Source: Oscillospiraceae bacterium (GTDB lineage Bacteria > Bacillota > Clostridia > Oscillospirales > Ruminococcaceae). Taken from it: a DNA stretch of 64,000 bases. Made by a program: the position numbers and the translations under genes. Under the pieces are notes generated by a model. The model was not told the origin of the DNA and searched no databases. It saw only the letters and a list, made by a program, of their open reading frames with translations. The stretch lies in assembly GCA_902363145.1 (NCBI GenBank), contig CABIZB010000001.1, forward strand, positions 930,001 through 994,000. Direction: 5' to 3'. Position 1 is the first letter of the stretch, and each line of letters begins with the position of its first letter. Positions 9,106-17,248 of the stretch are shown one piece after another.

Positions 9106-9153
9106 AAATAACTCCCATGTATGGTACATAACCTTATACATGGGAGTTATTTT
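9105..9153. terminator. Bidirectional terminator between AI-2E gene and pot operon
   Basis: Perfect 18-bp stem (9105-9122 with 9136-9153) with A-rich and T-rich ends, so it serves both the plus-strand AI-2E gene and the minus-strand potABCD operon. Confidence 0.9.
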
Positions 9154-9164
9154 ATATCAGGACA

Positions 9165-10442
9165 TCAGAAGATGTCCTTTTTGCTCTTGATGTATCTTCT
9201 TACCTGAACAGCAATCATAAACACAATGCAGGCGATAAGGAACACAGGCATTATCCATGTGTTGGCGTTCTCGTCCTCGGCGGATTTCATTTCCGTCCAG
9301 AGGGTCTGCATCTGAAGATTTGCTTCATCGGAAAGATTTACGAATACTGTGGTCTTTTCTCCAATGAAATCCTGATCCGGATAGGAAACGGGATTTGTGC
9401 GCACATCTTCATCAAGCTTGTCATACGCCGCTGAATTTGGTGTGGAGTAGCAGATGTAGTCGATATTCGCATAGGCGATATCAGGCTCACACATAAAGTT
9501 GATGTACATTTCCGCCGCTTCCTTCTGCTTTGACGATGTGGGAATGCACATTGCGTCAACGAAAAGGTTGGTTCCGCTCTTTGGGACAACGAAGTTGAGA
9601 GAGTCGTTCTCGTCCATGATGGTCAGAGCGTCGCCTGCGTAGTAGGGAGCTATAAGAGCATCGCCTGCGCCCATTTTATCGAAAATCTCGTCCATAACAT
9701 ACGCCTGGACTATGCGCTTCTGTGCTTTCAAGTCCTCGGCAGCCTTTATAAGCTCGTCGCTGTCCTCTGTGTTCAGCGAAAAGCCGTTCTTTATCTCAGC
9801 AATGGCAAAGGCATCACGGGGGTTGTCGAACATAAGGATATTGTCAAGATAATCCTCGTTCCAGAGAATATCCCAGTCGATCTCCTCAGGGGGAATATCT
9901 ATCATAGTCTCGTCGTAGATGATGCCGACTGTTCCCCATGTATATGGCACGGAATATTCATTATCGGGGTCATATTCAAGATTGCGGAAGTTGGGCATGA
10001 TGTACTTGAAGTTGGGGATATTGTCATAGTCAAGCTTCTGCACCATTTTTTCCTTTATCATCTTGTTTATCATATAGTCAGACGGGATAATAATGTCATA
10101 GAAAGCTCCGCCGCCTTTCAGCTTGGCATAAAGCTCCTCATTGGTGGCATAGTTGGTGTAATTTACCTTTATGCCCGTAAGCGCCGTAAATTCGGCATTT
10201 ACATTAAGCGTGCCCTCGTCCGCTCCCGTGCAGATGTACTCGCCCCAGTTATAGACATTTATTGAAATGTTCTGTCCCTTGAAGCGGATGTAATACTCGG
10301 GATCGTCGATAGTAAGGGTCTGTGCCTCGGTCTCCTCCTCGGGGACATCATCGGCAGAAGTATCCTCAGCGCTTTCGGCAGAGCATGAACAAAGCATAGC
10401 CGCAGCAAGAAGAGCGGCAATTACGGAAGATATTTTTCTCAT
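9165..10442 (-). CDS. potD: Spermidine/putrescine ABC transporter substrate-binding protein with C-terminal membrane anchor
   Basis: Extracellular polyamine-binding lipoprotein (425 aa). The signal peptide ends in the lipobox LCSC, followed by an acidic linker and a type II periplasmic-binding fold with PotD-like stretches (INVYNWGEY, GGAFYDIIIPSDYMI, VPYTWGTVGIIYDE). After residue 395 there is a clear hydrophobic segment (MPVFLIACIVFMIAV) and a basic cytoplasmic tail (RRYIKSKK), so the protein appears tethered at both ends, which is odd for a binding protein. It is the last gene of potABCD, 4 bases after potC. The polyamine specificity is taken from family similarity and operon context. Confidence 0.9.
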   Translation of the reverse strand: MRKISSVIAALLAAAMLCSCSAESAEDTSADDVPEEETEAQTLTIDDPEYYIRFKGQNISINVYNWGEYICTGADEGTLNVNAEFTALTGIKVNYTNYATNEELYAKLKGGGAFYDIIIPSDYMINKMIKEKMVQKLDYDNIPNFKYIMPNFRNLEYDPDNEYSVPYTWGTVGIIYDETMIDIPPEEIDWDILWNEDYLDNILMFDNPRDAFAIAEIKNGFSLNTEDSDELIKAAEDLKAQKRIVQAYVMDEIFDKMGAGDALIAPYYAGDALTIMDENDSLNFVVPKSGTNLFVDAMCIPTSSKQKEAAEMYINFMCEPDIAYANIDYICYSTPNSAAYDKLDEDVRTNPVSYPDQDFIGEKTTVFVNLSDEANLQMQTLWTEMKSAEDENANTWIMPVFLIACIVFMIAVQVRRYIKSKKDIF

Positions 10443-10446
10443 GCCC

Positions 10447-11238
10447 TTACGCCCCCTTTTTCTTAAGCTGTCTTATCTCAATAAAATTCTTGACGATAAG
10501 GATAACAACAACTACAACAAATATGATAGTGGAAAGTGCGTTTATCTCGGGAGATACCTTTCGTCTTGTCATTGAGTAAATGGTAACAGGAAGTGTCTGT
10601 GATGATGAGCCGCTGGTAAAGTAGCTGATAACGAAATCATCAAGAGAGTATGTGAATGCCATAAGGAAACCGCTTACAACGCCTGGCATTATCTCAGGCA
10701 ATACCACCTTGATAAACGCCTTGAAGGGGCTGCACCCTAAGTCCTGTGCCGCTTCGTAAAGGTGAGGATCCATCTGCCTGAACTTTGGCATAACGTTCAG
10801 GATAACATACGGTACATCAAAGGTAATGTGGGCTATGAGCAGCGTAACAAATCCGAATTCTAAATTCATTCTTGCCGCAAAAAACACAAACAGAAGCATA
10901 AGGGATACGCCCGTAACTATCTCGGGGTTGATGATAGGCATATTTGTTATGTTCATAACAATAGCCTTTGGCACCTTTTTCATGCTGTTTATGCCTATGG
11001 CAGCCAGAGTTCCAAGGACTGTTGAAACGATGCTTGCAATAACTGCGATTATAAGCGTGTTCACCAGAGACGAGATGATGATATCGTTCTGGAAAAGCTT
11101 TCTGTACCAGTCAAGAGTAAAGCCGCTGAACACGCTCCTGCTCTTTGACTCATTGAATGAGAAAACTATCAGCACGAATATAGGAACATAGAGGAAAAGC
11201 ATGACCAGAACAAGATAGATTTTTCCAAGCTTTTTCAT
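10447..11238 (-). CDS. potC: Spermidine/putrescine ABC transporter permease PotC
   Basis: Inner-membrane permease subunit of 263 aa with six predicted membrane segments and the EAA loop (YEAAQDLGCSPFKAFIKVVLP) that contacts PotA. The N-terminal segment and the QDLGCS loop are typical of PotC. It lies 13 bases after potB and 4 before potD and is certainly co-transcribed with them. Confidence 0.92.
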   Translation of the reverse strand: MKKLGKIYLVLVMLFLYVPIFVLIVFSFNESKSRSVFSGFTLDWYRKLFQNDIIISSLVNTLIIAVIASIVSTVLGTLAAIGINSMKKVPKAIVMNITNMPIINPEIVTGVSLMLLFVFFAARMNLEFGFVTLLIAHITFDVPYVILNVMPKFRQMDPHLYEAAQDLGCSPFKAFIKVVLPEIMPGVVSGFLMAFTYSLDDFVISYFTSGSSSQTLPVTIYSMTRRKVSPEINALSTIIFVVVVVILIVKNFIEIRQLKKKGA

Positions 11239-11251
11239 TCTGCGCCCCTCC

Positions 11252-12058
11252 TTATATCAGCACCTGATCGTCAGGGCTGAACTGATTCATAACAGTCATA
11301 ATAACAAGGATAATGACCATAAGAACGAGAGAAATGGCAGCTCCCAGATGAGGATTATAAGCATTTCCCAAGAACTGCATCTCGATAAGGTCGCCTATGA
11401 GCAGATTTGAACCGCCGCCAAGCATTCTTGAAATGATAAATGTGGAGATGGCAGGCACGAACACCATGGTAACGCCCGAGGTTATTCCGGGAAGGCTCAG
11501 GGGAACTATCACACGGAAGAGAGTTGCCACTCCGCTGCAGCCAAGGTCGGAAGCCGCCTCGATAACGCTTTTATCTATCTTCACCATTACCGAATAAAGG
11601 GGCAGTATCATAAATGGCAGGTAGTTATAGACCATTCCCAGCACAACTGCGCCAGATGTGTTTATGAGCTTCAAAGGGCCTATGCCAATAAGCCCCAGCA
11701 GATGATTGATAACGCCGTTGTTGCCGAGAAGCGTCATCCACGCATATGTTCTAAGCAGGAAGTTCATCCACATGGGAAGCATTACTATCATAAGCATGGT
11801 AGCCTGCTTGTGCTTTTCCATTCGTGAAAGGATAAACGACACGGGATATGCCACCACAAGGCATATAGCCGTAGCAATTACCGACAGCCATATGGAGCGG
11901 AAGAAAATATTCGCATACTGACCCACGTCCTGAATGTTTTTTACGGTAAACTCGCCGTCATTGGTGGTAAAGGCGAATACTGCTATCATCAGCAGCGGAA
12001 CAGCAATAAAAACGGTCATCCATACAAGGTACGGAGCCGAGACCCATTTTGTTTTCAT
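11252..12058 (-). CDS. potB: Spermidine/putrescine ABC transporter permease PotB
   Basis: First permease subunit (268 aa) of the polyamine importer. Six hydrophobic segments are visible; the EAA loop reads EAASDLGCSGVATLFRVIVPLSLPG. It pairs with PotC to form the channel. Spacing to potA is 4 bases. Confidence 0.92.
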   Translation of the reverse strand: MKTKWVSAPYLVWMTVFIAVPLLMIAVFAFTTNDGEFTVKNIQDVGQYANIFFRSIWLSVIATAICLVVAYPVSFILSRMEKHKQATMLMIVMLPMWMNFLLRTYAWMTLLGNNGVINHLLGLIGIGPLKLINTSGAVVLGMVYNYLPFMILPLYSVMVKIDKSVIEAASDLGCSGVATLFRVIVPLSLPGITSGVTMVFVPAISTFIISRMLGGGSNLLIGDLIEMQFLGNAYNPHLGAAISLVLMVIILVIMTVMNQFSPDDQVLI

Positions 12059-12062
12059 ATGC

Positions 12063-13106
12063 TCATTCCTCGCTTTTCTTCATTATGTGGATATCAAAGG
12101 GAGCAATATCCATACCTATCATGGTTCCGACAGGCTCGTGCAGCGTTGAATGGATTATCCACTTGTGCTCCATTCCGTCAACTGTCATCTCATAATGAAC
12201 GCCCTTGAAAACAACGGACTTAACTATTCCCGTAAGCTTTGCGTTTGCGGGAGGAACTATCTTGATATCCTCGGGACGTATCACCACATCTACCTTTTCA
12301 TTTTTGGCAAAGCCCTTGTCAACGCACTCAAAGCGATGTCCCGAAAATTCCGCAACGCAGTCCTCGGGCATAATGCCGTTCAGGATATTGCTTTCACCGA
12401 TAAAGTCAGCAACAAAGGCATTGACAGGCTCGTTGTATATATCTGTGGGAGAGCCGATCTGCTGGATATTACCGTTGTTCATTACCACAACGGTGTCGCT
12501 CATGGTAAGAGCTTCCTCCTGATCGTGGGTAACATATATAAAGGTAAGCTCCAGAGCCTGCTGTATCTTGCGCAGCTCCGTCTGCATTTCCTTTCGGAGC
12601 TTCAGGTCAAGAGCGCCCAGCGGCTCATCAAGAAGCAGCACCTTGGGGTGATTTACCAGCGCACGGGCTATTGCCACACGCTGCTGCTGACCGCCCGAAA
12701 GGCGGGCTACAGAACGCTTTTCAAAGCCTTTCAGATTGACAAGCTCCAGCATCTCGCCCACACGCTTTACTATCTCCTTGTCGGGCAGCTTTTTTACCCT
12801 CAGACCGAAAGCAATGTTTTCATACACATTAAGATGGGGAAAAAGAGCATATCGCTGGAACACGGTGTTGACGTTTCTCTTATAGGGAGGAAGCCCGTTG
12901 ATGCGCTTACCCTCAAAGAAAACATCACCGCTTGTAGGTTCAAGAAATCCGCCGATTATCCTGAGCGTAGTCGTCTTGCCGCAGCCTGACGGCCCCAGAA
13001 AGGTTACGAACTCCTTGTCCTTGATATCCAGATTGATTTTTTTCAGGATACGCTCGCCGTCCTCAAAAACGACCTCGATGTCCTTCAGATTAACAATATT
13101 TTCCAT
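12063..13106 (-). CDS. potA: Spermidine/putrescine ABC transporter ATP-binding protein PotA
   Basis: Cytoplasmic ATPase of the polyamine importer (347 aa). Walker [10 protein letters not shown] is at about residues 38-46, the signature LSGGQQQR near 140, Walker [13 protein letters not shown] just after, and the switch His in THDQEEAL. The C-terminal 100 residues form the regulatory OB/TOBE domain of the CUT1/PotA type (VVIRPEDI). It is the first gene of potABCD and has its own consensus promoter. A large open frame on the other strand inside it is a shadow. Confidence 0.93.
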   Translation of the reverse strand: MENIVNLKDIEVVFEDGERILKKINLDIKDKEFVTFLGPSGCGKTTTLRIIGGFLEPTSGDVFFEGKRINGLPPYKRNVNTVFQRYALFPHLNVYENIAFGLRVKKLPDKEIVKRVGEMLELVNLKGFEKRSVARLSGGQQQRVAIARALVNHPKVLLLDEPLGALDLKLRKEMQTELRKIQQALELTFIYVTHDQEEALTMSDTVVVMNNGNIQQIGSPTDIYNEPVNAFVADFIGESNILNGIMPEDCVAEFSGHRFECVDKGFAKNEKVDVVIRPEDIKIVPPANAKLTGIVKSVVFKGVHYEMTVDGMEHKWIIHSTLHEPVGTMIGMDIAPFDIHIMKKSEE

Positions 13107-13189
13107 AAATACCCCGACCCTTCCGCAAAAATAAAGTCAGCGGCCTTTGTCAGTCAGCAAAAGTAACTCAACAAAGCATAACAGTTTTG

Positions 13190-13218
13190 ATTATATCACT
13201 TTTGTGCGGCAAAGTCAA
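13190..13218 (-). promoter_or_regulatory. SigmaA-type promoter of potABCD
   Basis: Minus strand TTGACT (13218-13213), 17 bases, TATAAT (13195-13190); start near 13183, about 75 bases before potA. Confidence 0.85.
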
Positions 13219-13283
13219 CGAAATGAGCCACAAATTTTGTAAAATGTTGTATATTTTTGTCGAATACTCTGCAAAAAGTAAAA

Positions 13284-13311
13284 GCCCCTCAGTGCATCTG
13301 CACCGAGGGGC
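13284..13311 (-). terminator. Intrinsic terminator of the lipoprotein gene
   Basis: Hairpin GCCCCTC-GTGC pairing with GCAC-GAGGGGC around a 4-base loop, followed on the minus strand by TTTTACTTTTT; it lies 8 bases after the stop of the lipoprotein gene. Confidence 0.88.
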
Positions 13312-13318
13312 AAAGGTC

Positions 13319-14293
13319 TTATTTGCCGCTGAACCAATTTACTTTTTCGGGTCCCGAAGTCCGATTGACATGATAATCGTCAAGCTCAATAAGCTCTCCG
13401 TTTTCGTCAGGCATATCATAATCATACCCGATGACTGTATAATCAGCGCCGTCCCAGATGTATTCGTAAACAAGAGTATAAGTCGATGCTTTGAGAATGC
13501 CGTCGCCGTCAGCAAACACGCCGCCGTATGTCATATCAAAGAAGCACGTCTTGTCAAACAGCCTTGCATTTCCGCTGCCGCCTACCCCGTCATAGGCGGG
13601 CCAGTAGCAATATACCAGATGCTTGCCGCTGCCGTAATCGGCTGTCTTGTAGGAGGTTATCTCGGAAGTGGATGAAACACAGTTCATAAAGCTTACAAAC
13701 TCAGCCTCACCGCTGTCCTCAATATAATAGAAGGTCACAGACTTTCCGAAATTTCTGCTGTTTATATCATCAAAACCGCCGTTGCAGAAATCATCGGCTA
13801 CGTTCTGCTTGTTTTCAATAAAAAGATAGTATTCGGTCTCGCCGTCATTGTCAAAATCATCGGCGATATACTTATACTCTGAGGTATCATAGTCGGGAGA
13901 AATCATTTCAAGCGCTGCAAGCTGACTATAATCGGGATTTTCAGCAGCATACTCAGAGCTGTAAAAGCCTTCCACATCATTTTTCTGCCTTGCGCTTATG
14001 CTGTCTATATCGCATACATCGGGATATCCCGAAACAGCTTCGACATCGTTCAGGCTGAGAAGTTCTACCTTCTCTATGTCGATATCAGGCGCAGTTTCAG
14101 TGGTAATCTCGGTCTGAGCTTCCGTCGTCTCCGCTTCCGATGATTCTTCCACGGTAGTCTCAGTGGTCTCAACAGTCTCGGAGGAGCTTGAAATCTCGCT
14201 TGTACCGGTCTCCGCACCGTTCTCCCCTGCCGCACCGCAGGCTGTCAGCTGCATACACATCAGCAGCACCGCTATTATGTAACGTCTTTTCAT
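13319..14293 (-). CDS. Hypothetical lipoprotein with Thr/Ser/Glu-rich linker
   Basis: Secreted lipid-anchored protein of 324 aa without a family I recognise. The signal peptide has the lipobox LTAC near residue 18. Residues 20-75 are a low-complexity linker rich in Ser, Thr and Glu, which would lift the domain through the wall. The folded part (about 90-324) contains a DFDNDGETEYYLFIE stretch that resembles calcium-binding or FG-GAP-like acidic turns. ATG 14293 is preferred over TTG 14311 because AAAGAGGGC lies at SD distance from it. It is monocistronic with its own terminator. Confidence 0.7.
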   Translation of the reverse strand: MKRRYIIAVLLMCMQLTACGAAGENGAETGTSEISSSSETVETTETTVEESSEAETTEAQTEITTETAPDIDIEKVELLSLNDVEAVSGYPDVCDIDSISARQKNDVEGFYSSEYAAENPDYSQLAALEMISPDYDTSEYKYIADDFDNDGETEYYLFIENKQNVADDFCNGGFDDINSRNFGKSVTFYYIEDSGEAEFVSFMNCVSSTSEITSYKTADYGSGKHLVYCYWPAYDGVGGSGNARLFDKTCFFDMTYGGVFADGDGILKASTYTLVYEYIWDGADYTVIGYDYDMPDENGELIELDDYHVNRTSGPEKVNWFSGK

Positions 14294-14344
14294 TTGTAAG
14301 CCCTCTTTCAACGATTTAAAACTTCAAGTCAAAATATTTAACTG

Positions 14345-14504
14345 ATACTAATCTTCAATCAACCTACAGACAAATCCTCGGCTGAAATAAGCCCATTCTT
14401 CGTCAAGCTCCCTTGCCGGGCGGCAAGCCCGCCTGCGGTCGCTTTCCTTGACTGGTCTTATTTCATCTGTCGGCTTTGCCTATAGAGCGATTGAAGATTA
14501 GTAT
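14345..14504. repeat. Structured palindromic repeat, type A (full copy)
   Basis: 160-bp element bounded by a perfect 16-bp inverted repeat (ATACTAATCTTCAATC at 14345-14360 and its complement at 14489-14504). Nested stems follow inward: GAAATAAG with CTTATTTC, GTCAAG with CTTGAC, and a GC-rich apex with TTGCCGGGC and, three bases later, AAGCCCGCCTGCGG. The apex is shared with the copies at 19547 and 20426 although the outer stems differ. A left-half copy of the same type lies at 39665. It sits in the gap between the lipoprotein gene and araA. Confidence 0.8.
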
Positions 14505-14544
14505 GATATTATGATTATATTACAACTTTGTACCCGTGTCAAGA

Positions 14545-14583
14545 AAAAAATGCACCCCAAAAGCCTTGACCTTTGAGGTGCAT
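14545..14583 (-). terminator. Intrinsic terminator of araA
   Basis: ATGCACC stem (14550-14562 with 14571-14583, one mismatch) followed on the minus strand by a 7-base T-run. Confidence 0.85.
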
Positions 14584-14595
14584 ATCCCGCATAAT

Positions 14596-16062
14596 TTATC
14601 TTCTGAAAGAAGCCATAGTGTCAAGCATTTCAAGCTGCTGCTCAAAAGCATTAAGCTCGGTCTTGTCATTGATGACAACAAGCTCAGTGCCTGTCATTTT
14701 TGCAAACAGTCTGATATCATCTGCTGTAAGCGCTGTGGAAACAACCGCATGATGCGCTCCGCCTGCGTATATCCACGCTGCCGAGCCTGTGGCAAAATCG
14801 GGCTTTAACTTCCACATAACTCTTGCAACAGGAAGCTTTGGCATAGGCTCAGGCTGCTTTACAAGGGTTATATCTGCGCAAACCAGTCTGAAACGATCGC
14901 CAAGGTCTATCATGGAAACAGCGATTCCCTCGCCTGTTACTCCCTCAAATACGAGACGTGCAGGATCGGATTTTCCGCCTATTCCCAGAGGGTGGACTTC
15001 GATCTTAGGCTGCTCAGCCGCAAATACGGGAGATACCTCCAGCATATGGGAAGCAAGCTCGGTTTCGCCGCCTTCGGGCAGGTCATATGTATAGTCCTCC
15101 AGGAAGCCTGTTGCACCGTCTCTTCCCTCAGCCATCTTGAAAAGCACGGCAGCAAGGGCAGCGGTCTTATAATCGCCCTCAGGGCCGAAGCCTACGCCCT
15201 TTGCCATAATGTTCTGCGCAGCGATTCCGGGCAGCTGCGAAAGGCCGTGAAGATCCTGGAATGTATCTGTGAATGCGGAAATATTCTCACGGGCAAGGAA
15301 CTTTTCCAGCGCCGCTTCATACTTTGCCTGCTCCCTTACTGCGGCAAGATTGTCGGTATTCATGGCATACTTTTCGGTGTATTCAGCCATTTTTGCATCT
15401 ATCTCTTCATCTGTGATGCCTGAGATGATATCGCAGAGATCGCCAATGCCATAGTAATTCACGTTCCAGCCGTACTTAATCTCGCTTTCCACTCTGTCGC
15501 CGTCTGTAACTGCAACATCACGCATATTGTTGCCGAACATGGCAACTCTCATTCCCCTGCCAAAATCAACTGCAACGGCAGCCTGAGCAAAATGGCGCAC
15601 TCTTTCGATAACATCGGCGTGCTTGTAATATCCCGAAACGACTTCACGCTTTATGCCCAGACGTGTGCAGATAAATCCGAACTCCCTGTCGCCGTGAGCA
15701 GACTGATTAAGGTTCATAAAGTCCATATCAATGCTGTCATAGGGAAGTCTTTCGTTGTACTGGGTGTGCAGGTGAAGCATAGGCTTGCTCAGCACTTTAA
15801 GCGCATTTATCCACATTTTTGCAGGAGAAAAGGTGTGCATCCACATTATAACTCCCACGCAGTCCTTGTCGGACGATGCCTTTGTGCAGATATCCAGCGC
15901 TTCGCTGCTGTTTCTTACCACAGGCTGAAAAACAACGCCTGCAATGCCGCAAAGCTGCTCATTCAGATATGCAGCCATTTCCTTTGAGTCCTTTGCAGCC
16001 TGAGCAAGAGTCTCCTCGCCATAAAGATCCTGACTTCCGGTAATAAAATACAAGGTTTTCAT
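14596..16062 (-). CDS. araA: L-arabinose isomerase
   Basis: Cytoplasmic enzyme converting L-arabinose to L-ribulose, first step of arabinose use (488 aa; E. coli AraA is about 500). The N-terminus YFITGSQDLYGEE, the metal/substrate region WMHTFSPAKMWI, and HLHTQYNERLPY, FMNLNQSAHGDRE and GPEGDYKTA are hallmarks. ATG 16062 has GGAGGAAATG 8 bases upstream; an earlier in-frame ATG is not needed. It is monocistronic, with no araB or araD nearby, and is divergent from an AraC-type regulator whose promoter abuts its own, which suggests control by that regulator. Confidence 0.95.
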   Translation of the reverse strand: MKTLYFITGSQDLYGEETLAQAAKDSKEMAAYLNEQLCGIAGVVFQPVVRNSSEALDICTKASSDKDCVGVIMWMHTFSPAKMWINALKVLSKPMLHLHTQYNERLPYDSIDMDFMNLNQSAHGDREFGFICTRLGIKREVVSGYYKHADVIERVRHFAQAAVAVDFGRGMRVAMFGNNMRDVAVTDGDRVESEIKYGWNVNYYGIGDLCDIISGITDEEIDAKMAEYTEKYAMNTDNLAAVREQAKYEAALEKFLARENISAFTDTFQDLHGLSQLPGIAAQNIMAKGVGFGPEGDYKTAALAAVLFKMAEGRDGATGFLEDYTYDLPEGGETELASHMLEVSPVFAAEQPKIEVHPLGIGGKSDPARLVFEGVTGEGIAVSMIDLGDRFRLVCADITLVKQPEPMPKLPVARVMWKLKPDFATGSAAWIYAGGAHHAVVSTALTADDIRLFAKMTGTELVVINDKTELNAFEQQLEMLDTMASFRR

Positions 16063-16095
16063 CAGCATTTCCTCCATGCAAATAATATTAAGCTT

Positions 16096-16124
16096 ATTAT
16101 ACCGCACAAGCGGGATTTTTTCAA
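16096..16124 (-). promoter_or_regulatory. SigmaA-type promoter of araA
   Basis: Minus strand TTGAAA (16124-16119), 17 bases, TATAAT (16101-16096). Only about 20 bases separate its -35 box from that of the divergent regulator gene. Confidence 0.85.
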
Positions 16125-16143
16125 GAATACTGTTTGCCGATTA

Positions 16144-16172
16144 TAGACATTTATTAACCTGTGTGGTATAAT
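16144..16172 (+). promoter_or_regulatory. Promoter of the AraC-type regulator
   Basis: TAGACA (16144-16149), 17 bases, TATAAT (16167-16172) with an extended -10 TG at 16164-16165. The close back-to-back layout with the araA promoter allows one bound protein to act on both. Confidence 0.85.
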
Positions 16173-16193
16173 ATCCTAAAAGGAGTGAGCAGC

Positions 16194-17039
16194 ATGATAG
16201 CACGATATGAGCAGAGCGTTCTTTCGGGGCGTTCACAGGTGACAGTCCAGCGTTACATGGGCTTGCAGAATCTTCCCCACTGGCATATGGAAAGCGAGCT
16301 TATCTTTGCCCAAAAGGGCAGCGCAGAGGTAATGTCGGAAAACACGGTCTATCCTCTAACCCAAGGCAGATGCGTTTTTATCCGCAGCGGAGCTGTGCAT
16401 TACATAAAGGCGGAAGCGGAAAGCATCATCACTGTTATGAAGATAGACTCCGAGCTTCTTTTTTCATCATACGGCGAGCAGACAACTGTTTGTCCCCTGC
16501 TGGAAAACGAATATGATTTTTCGGATATCTTTGAAAAAATCAGACAGGAGATATCCAGGGGGCAAAAATATTATGAAGTGATATGTTCGGGTCTTGCCTC
16601 TGTCGTTATGGCTGAGATATTCCGAAATGAAAAGGCGGAGGCGCTGAAAAACTCCTCGGAAAGCACGGCATACAAGTCGCTTCTCAGCCACATTTCCGAG
16701 CATTACGCCGATATGACCTTTGATGAGGCTGCCGATTTTATGTGCTTCAGCAAGCCTTATTTCTCCAAGTATTTCCGCAGAATGTCGGGTATGACCTTTT
16801 CGGAGTACCTGAACATCGTCCGTGTAAGCGCCGCCGCAAAAATGCTGTCCAAAGGTATGCCTGCGGGAGAAGCCGCACTTGCCGCAGGCTTCGGAACTAT
16901 ACGCAGCTTCAACCGTGTTTTCAAGCAGCTCACAGGCTTTACCCCACGGGAGCTGCCCGATAACTATGTTTTCATAGGCGGTCAGACTGCGGATGACAAG
17001 GGCTTTGACCCCACTCTGCCGGTAAGCAGGGTGATATAG
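16194..17039 (+). CDS. AraC-family transcriptional regulator (cupin sensor plus HTH)
   Basis: DNA-binding regulator of 281 aa. Residues 1-150 form a cupin-like ligand-binding domain with the metal/sugar-type HWHMESELIF stretch; residues about 180-275 carry two helix-turn-helix motifs (FDEAADFMCFSKPYFSKYFRRMSGMTFSEYL and AGEAALAAGFGTIRSFNRVFKQLTG read in parts). ATG 16194 follows AGGAGTG. It is divergent from araA with adjacent promoters, so it is probably the arabinose-responsive regulator of araA and itself; this is inference from layout. Confidence 0.88.
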   Translation: MIARYEQSVLSGRSQVTVQRYMGLQNLPHWHMESELIFAQKGSAEVMSENTVYPLTQGRCVFIRSGAVHYIKAEAESIITVMKIDSELLFSSYGEQTTVCPLLENEYDFSDIFEKIRQEISRGQKYYEVICSGLASVVMAEIFRNEKAEALKNSSESTAYKSLLSHISEHYADMTFDEAADFMCFSKPYFSKYFRRMSGMTFSEYLNIVRVSAAAKMLSKGMPAGEAALAAGFGTIRSFNRVFKQLTGFTPRELPDNYVFIGGQTADDKGFDPTLPVSRVI

Positions 17040-17117
17040 CTTATGCTTAATAAATTCAATGCTCCGGTCTGTCCGAAAAATCCATCAGTGCTGCAGTGTA
17101 TATTTTTCTTTAAAGAG

Positions 17118-17146
17118 TTGAATTTTGCATACAATTATGTTATAAT
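17118..17146 (+). promoter_or_regulatory. SigmaA-type promoter of the LacI-sensor/GGDEF gene
   Basis: TTGAAT (17118-17123), 17 bases, TATAAT (17141-17146), about 95 bases before the start codon. Confidence 0.82.
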
Positions 17147-17248
17147 CATGTAATTACCATTGTGGCTTTTAAATTGTTGTCAGCAGAGCAGAAATATGTT
17201 CATATCCGTTGTGGCTGGCGCAAAGGCTAATGTGAAAAAGGTGAAAGT

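Noticed and set aside
12150..12989. 279-aa open frame on the plus strand
   Set aside because: It lies wholly inside potA on the other strand, has no SD and no recognisable family.
14345..14504. CRISPR array or intrinsic terminator
   Set aside because: A single large palindrome with nested stems, no repeated spacers and no T-run; it matches dispersed copies instead.
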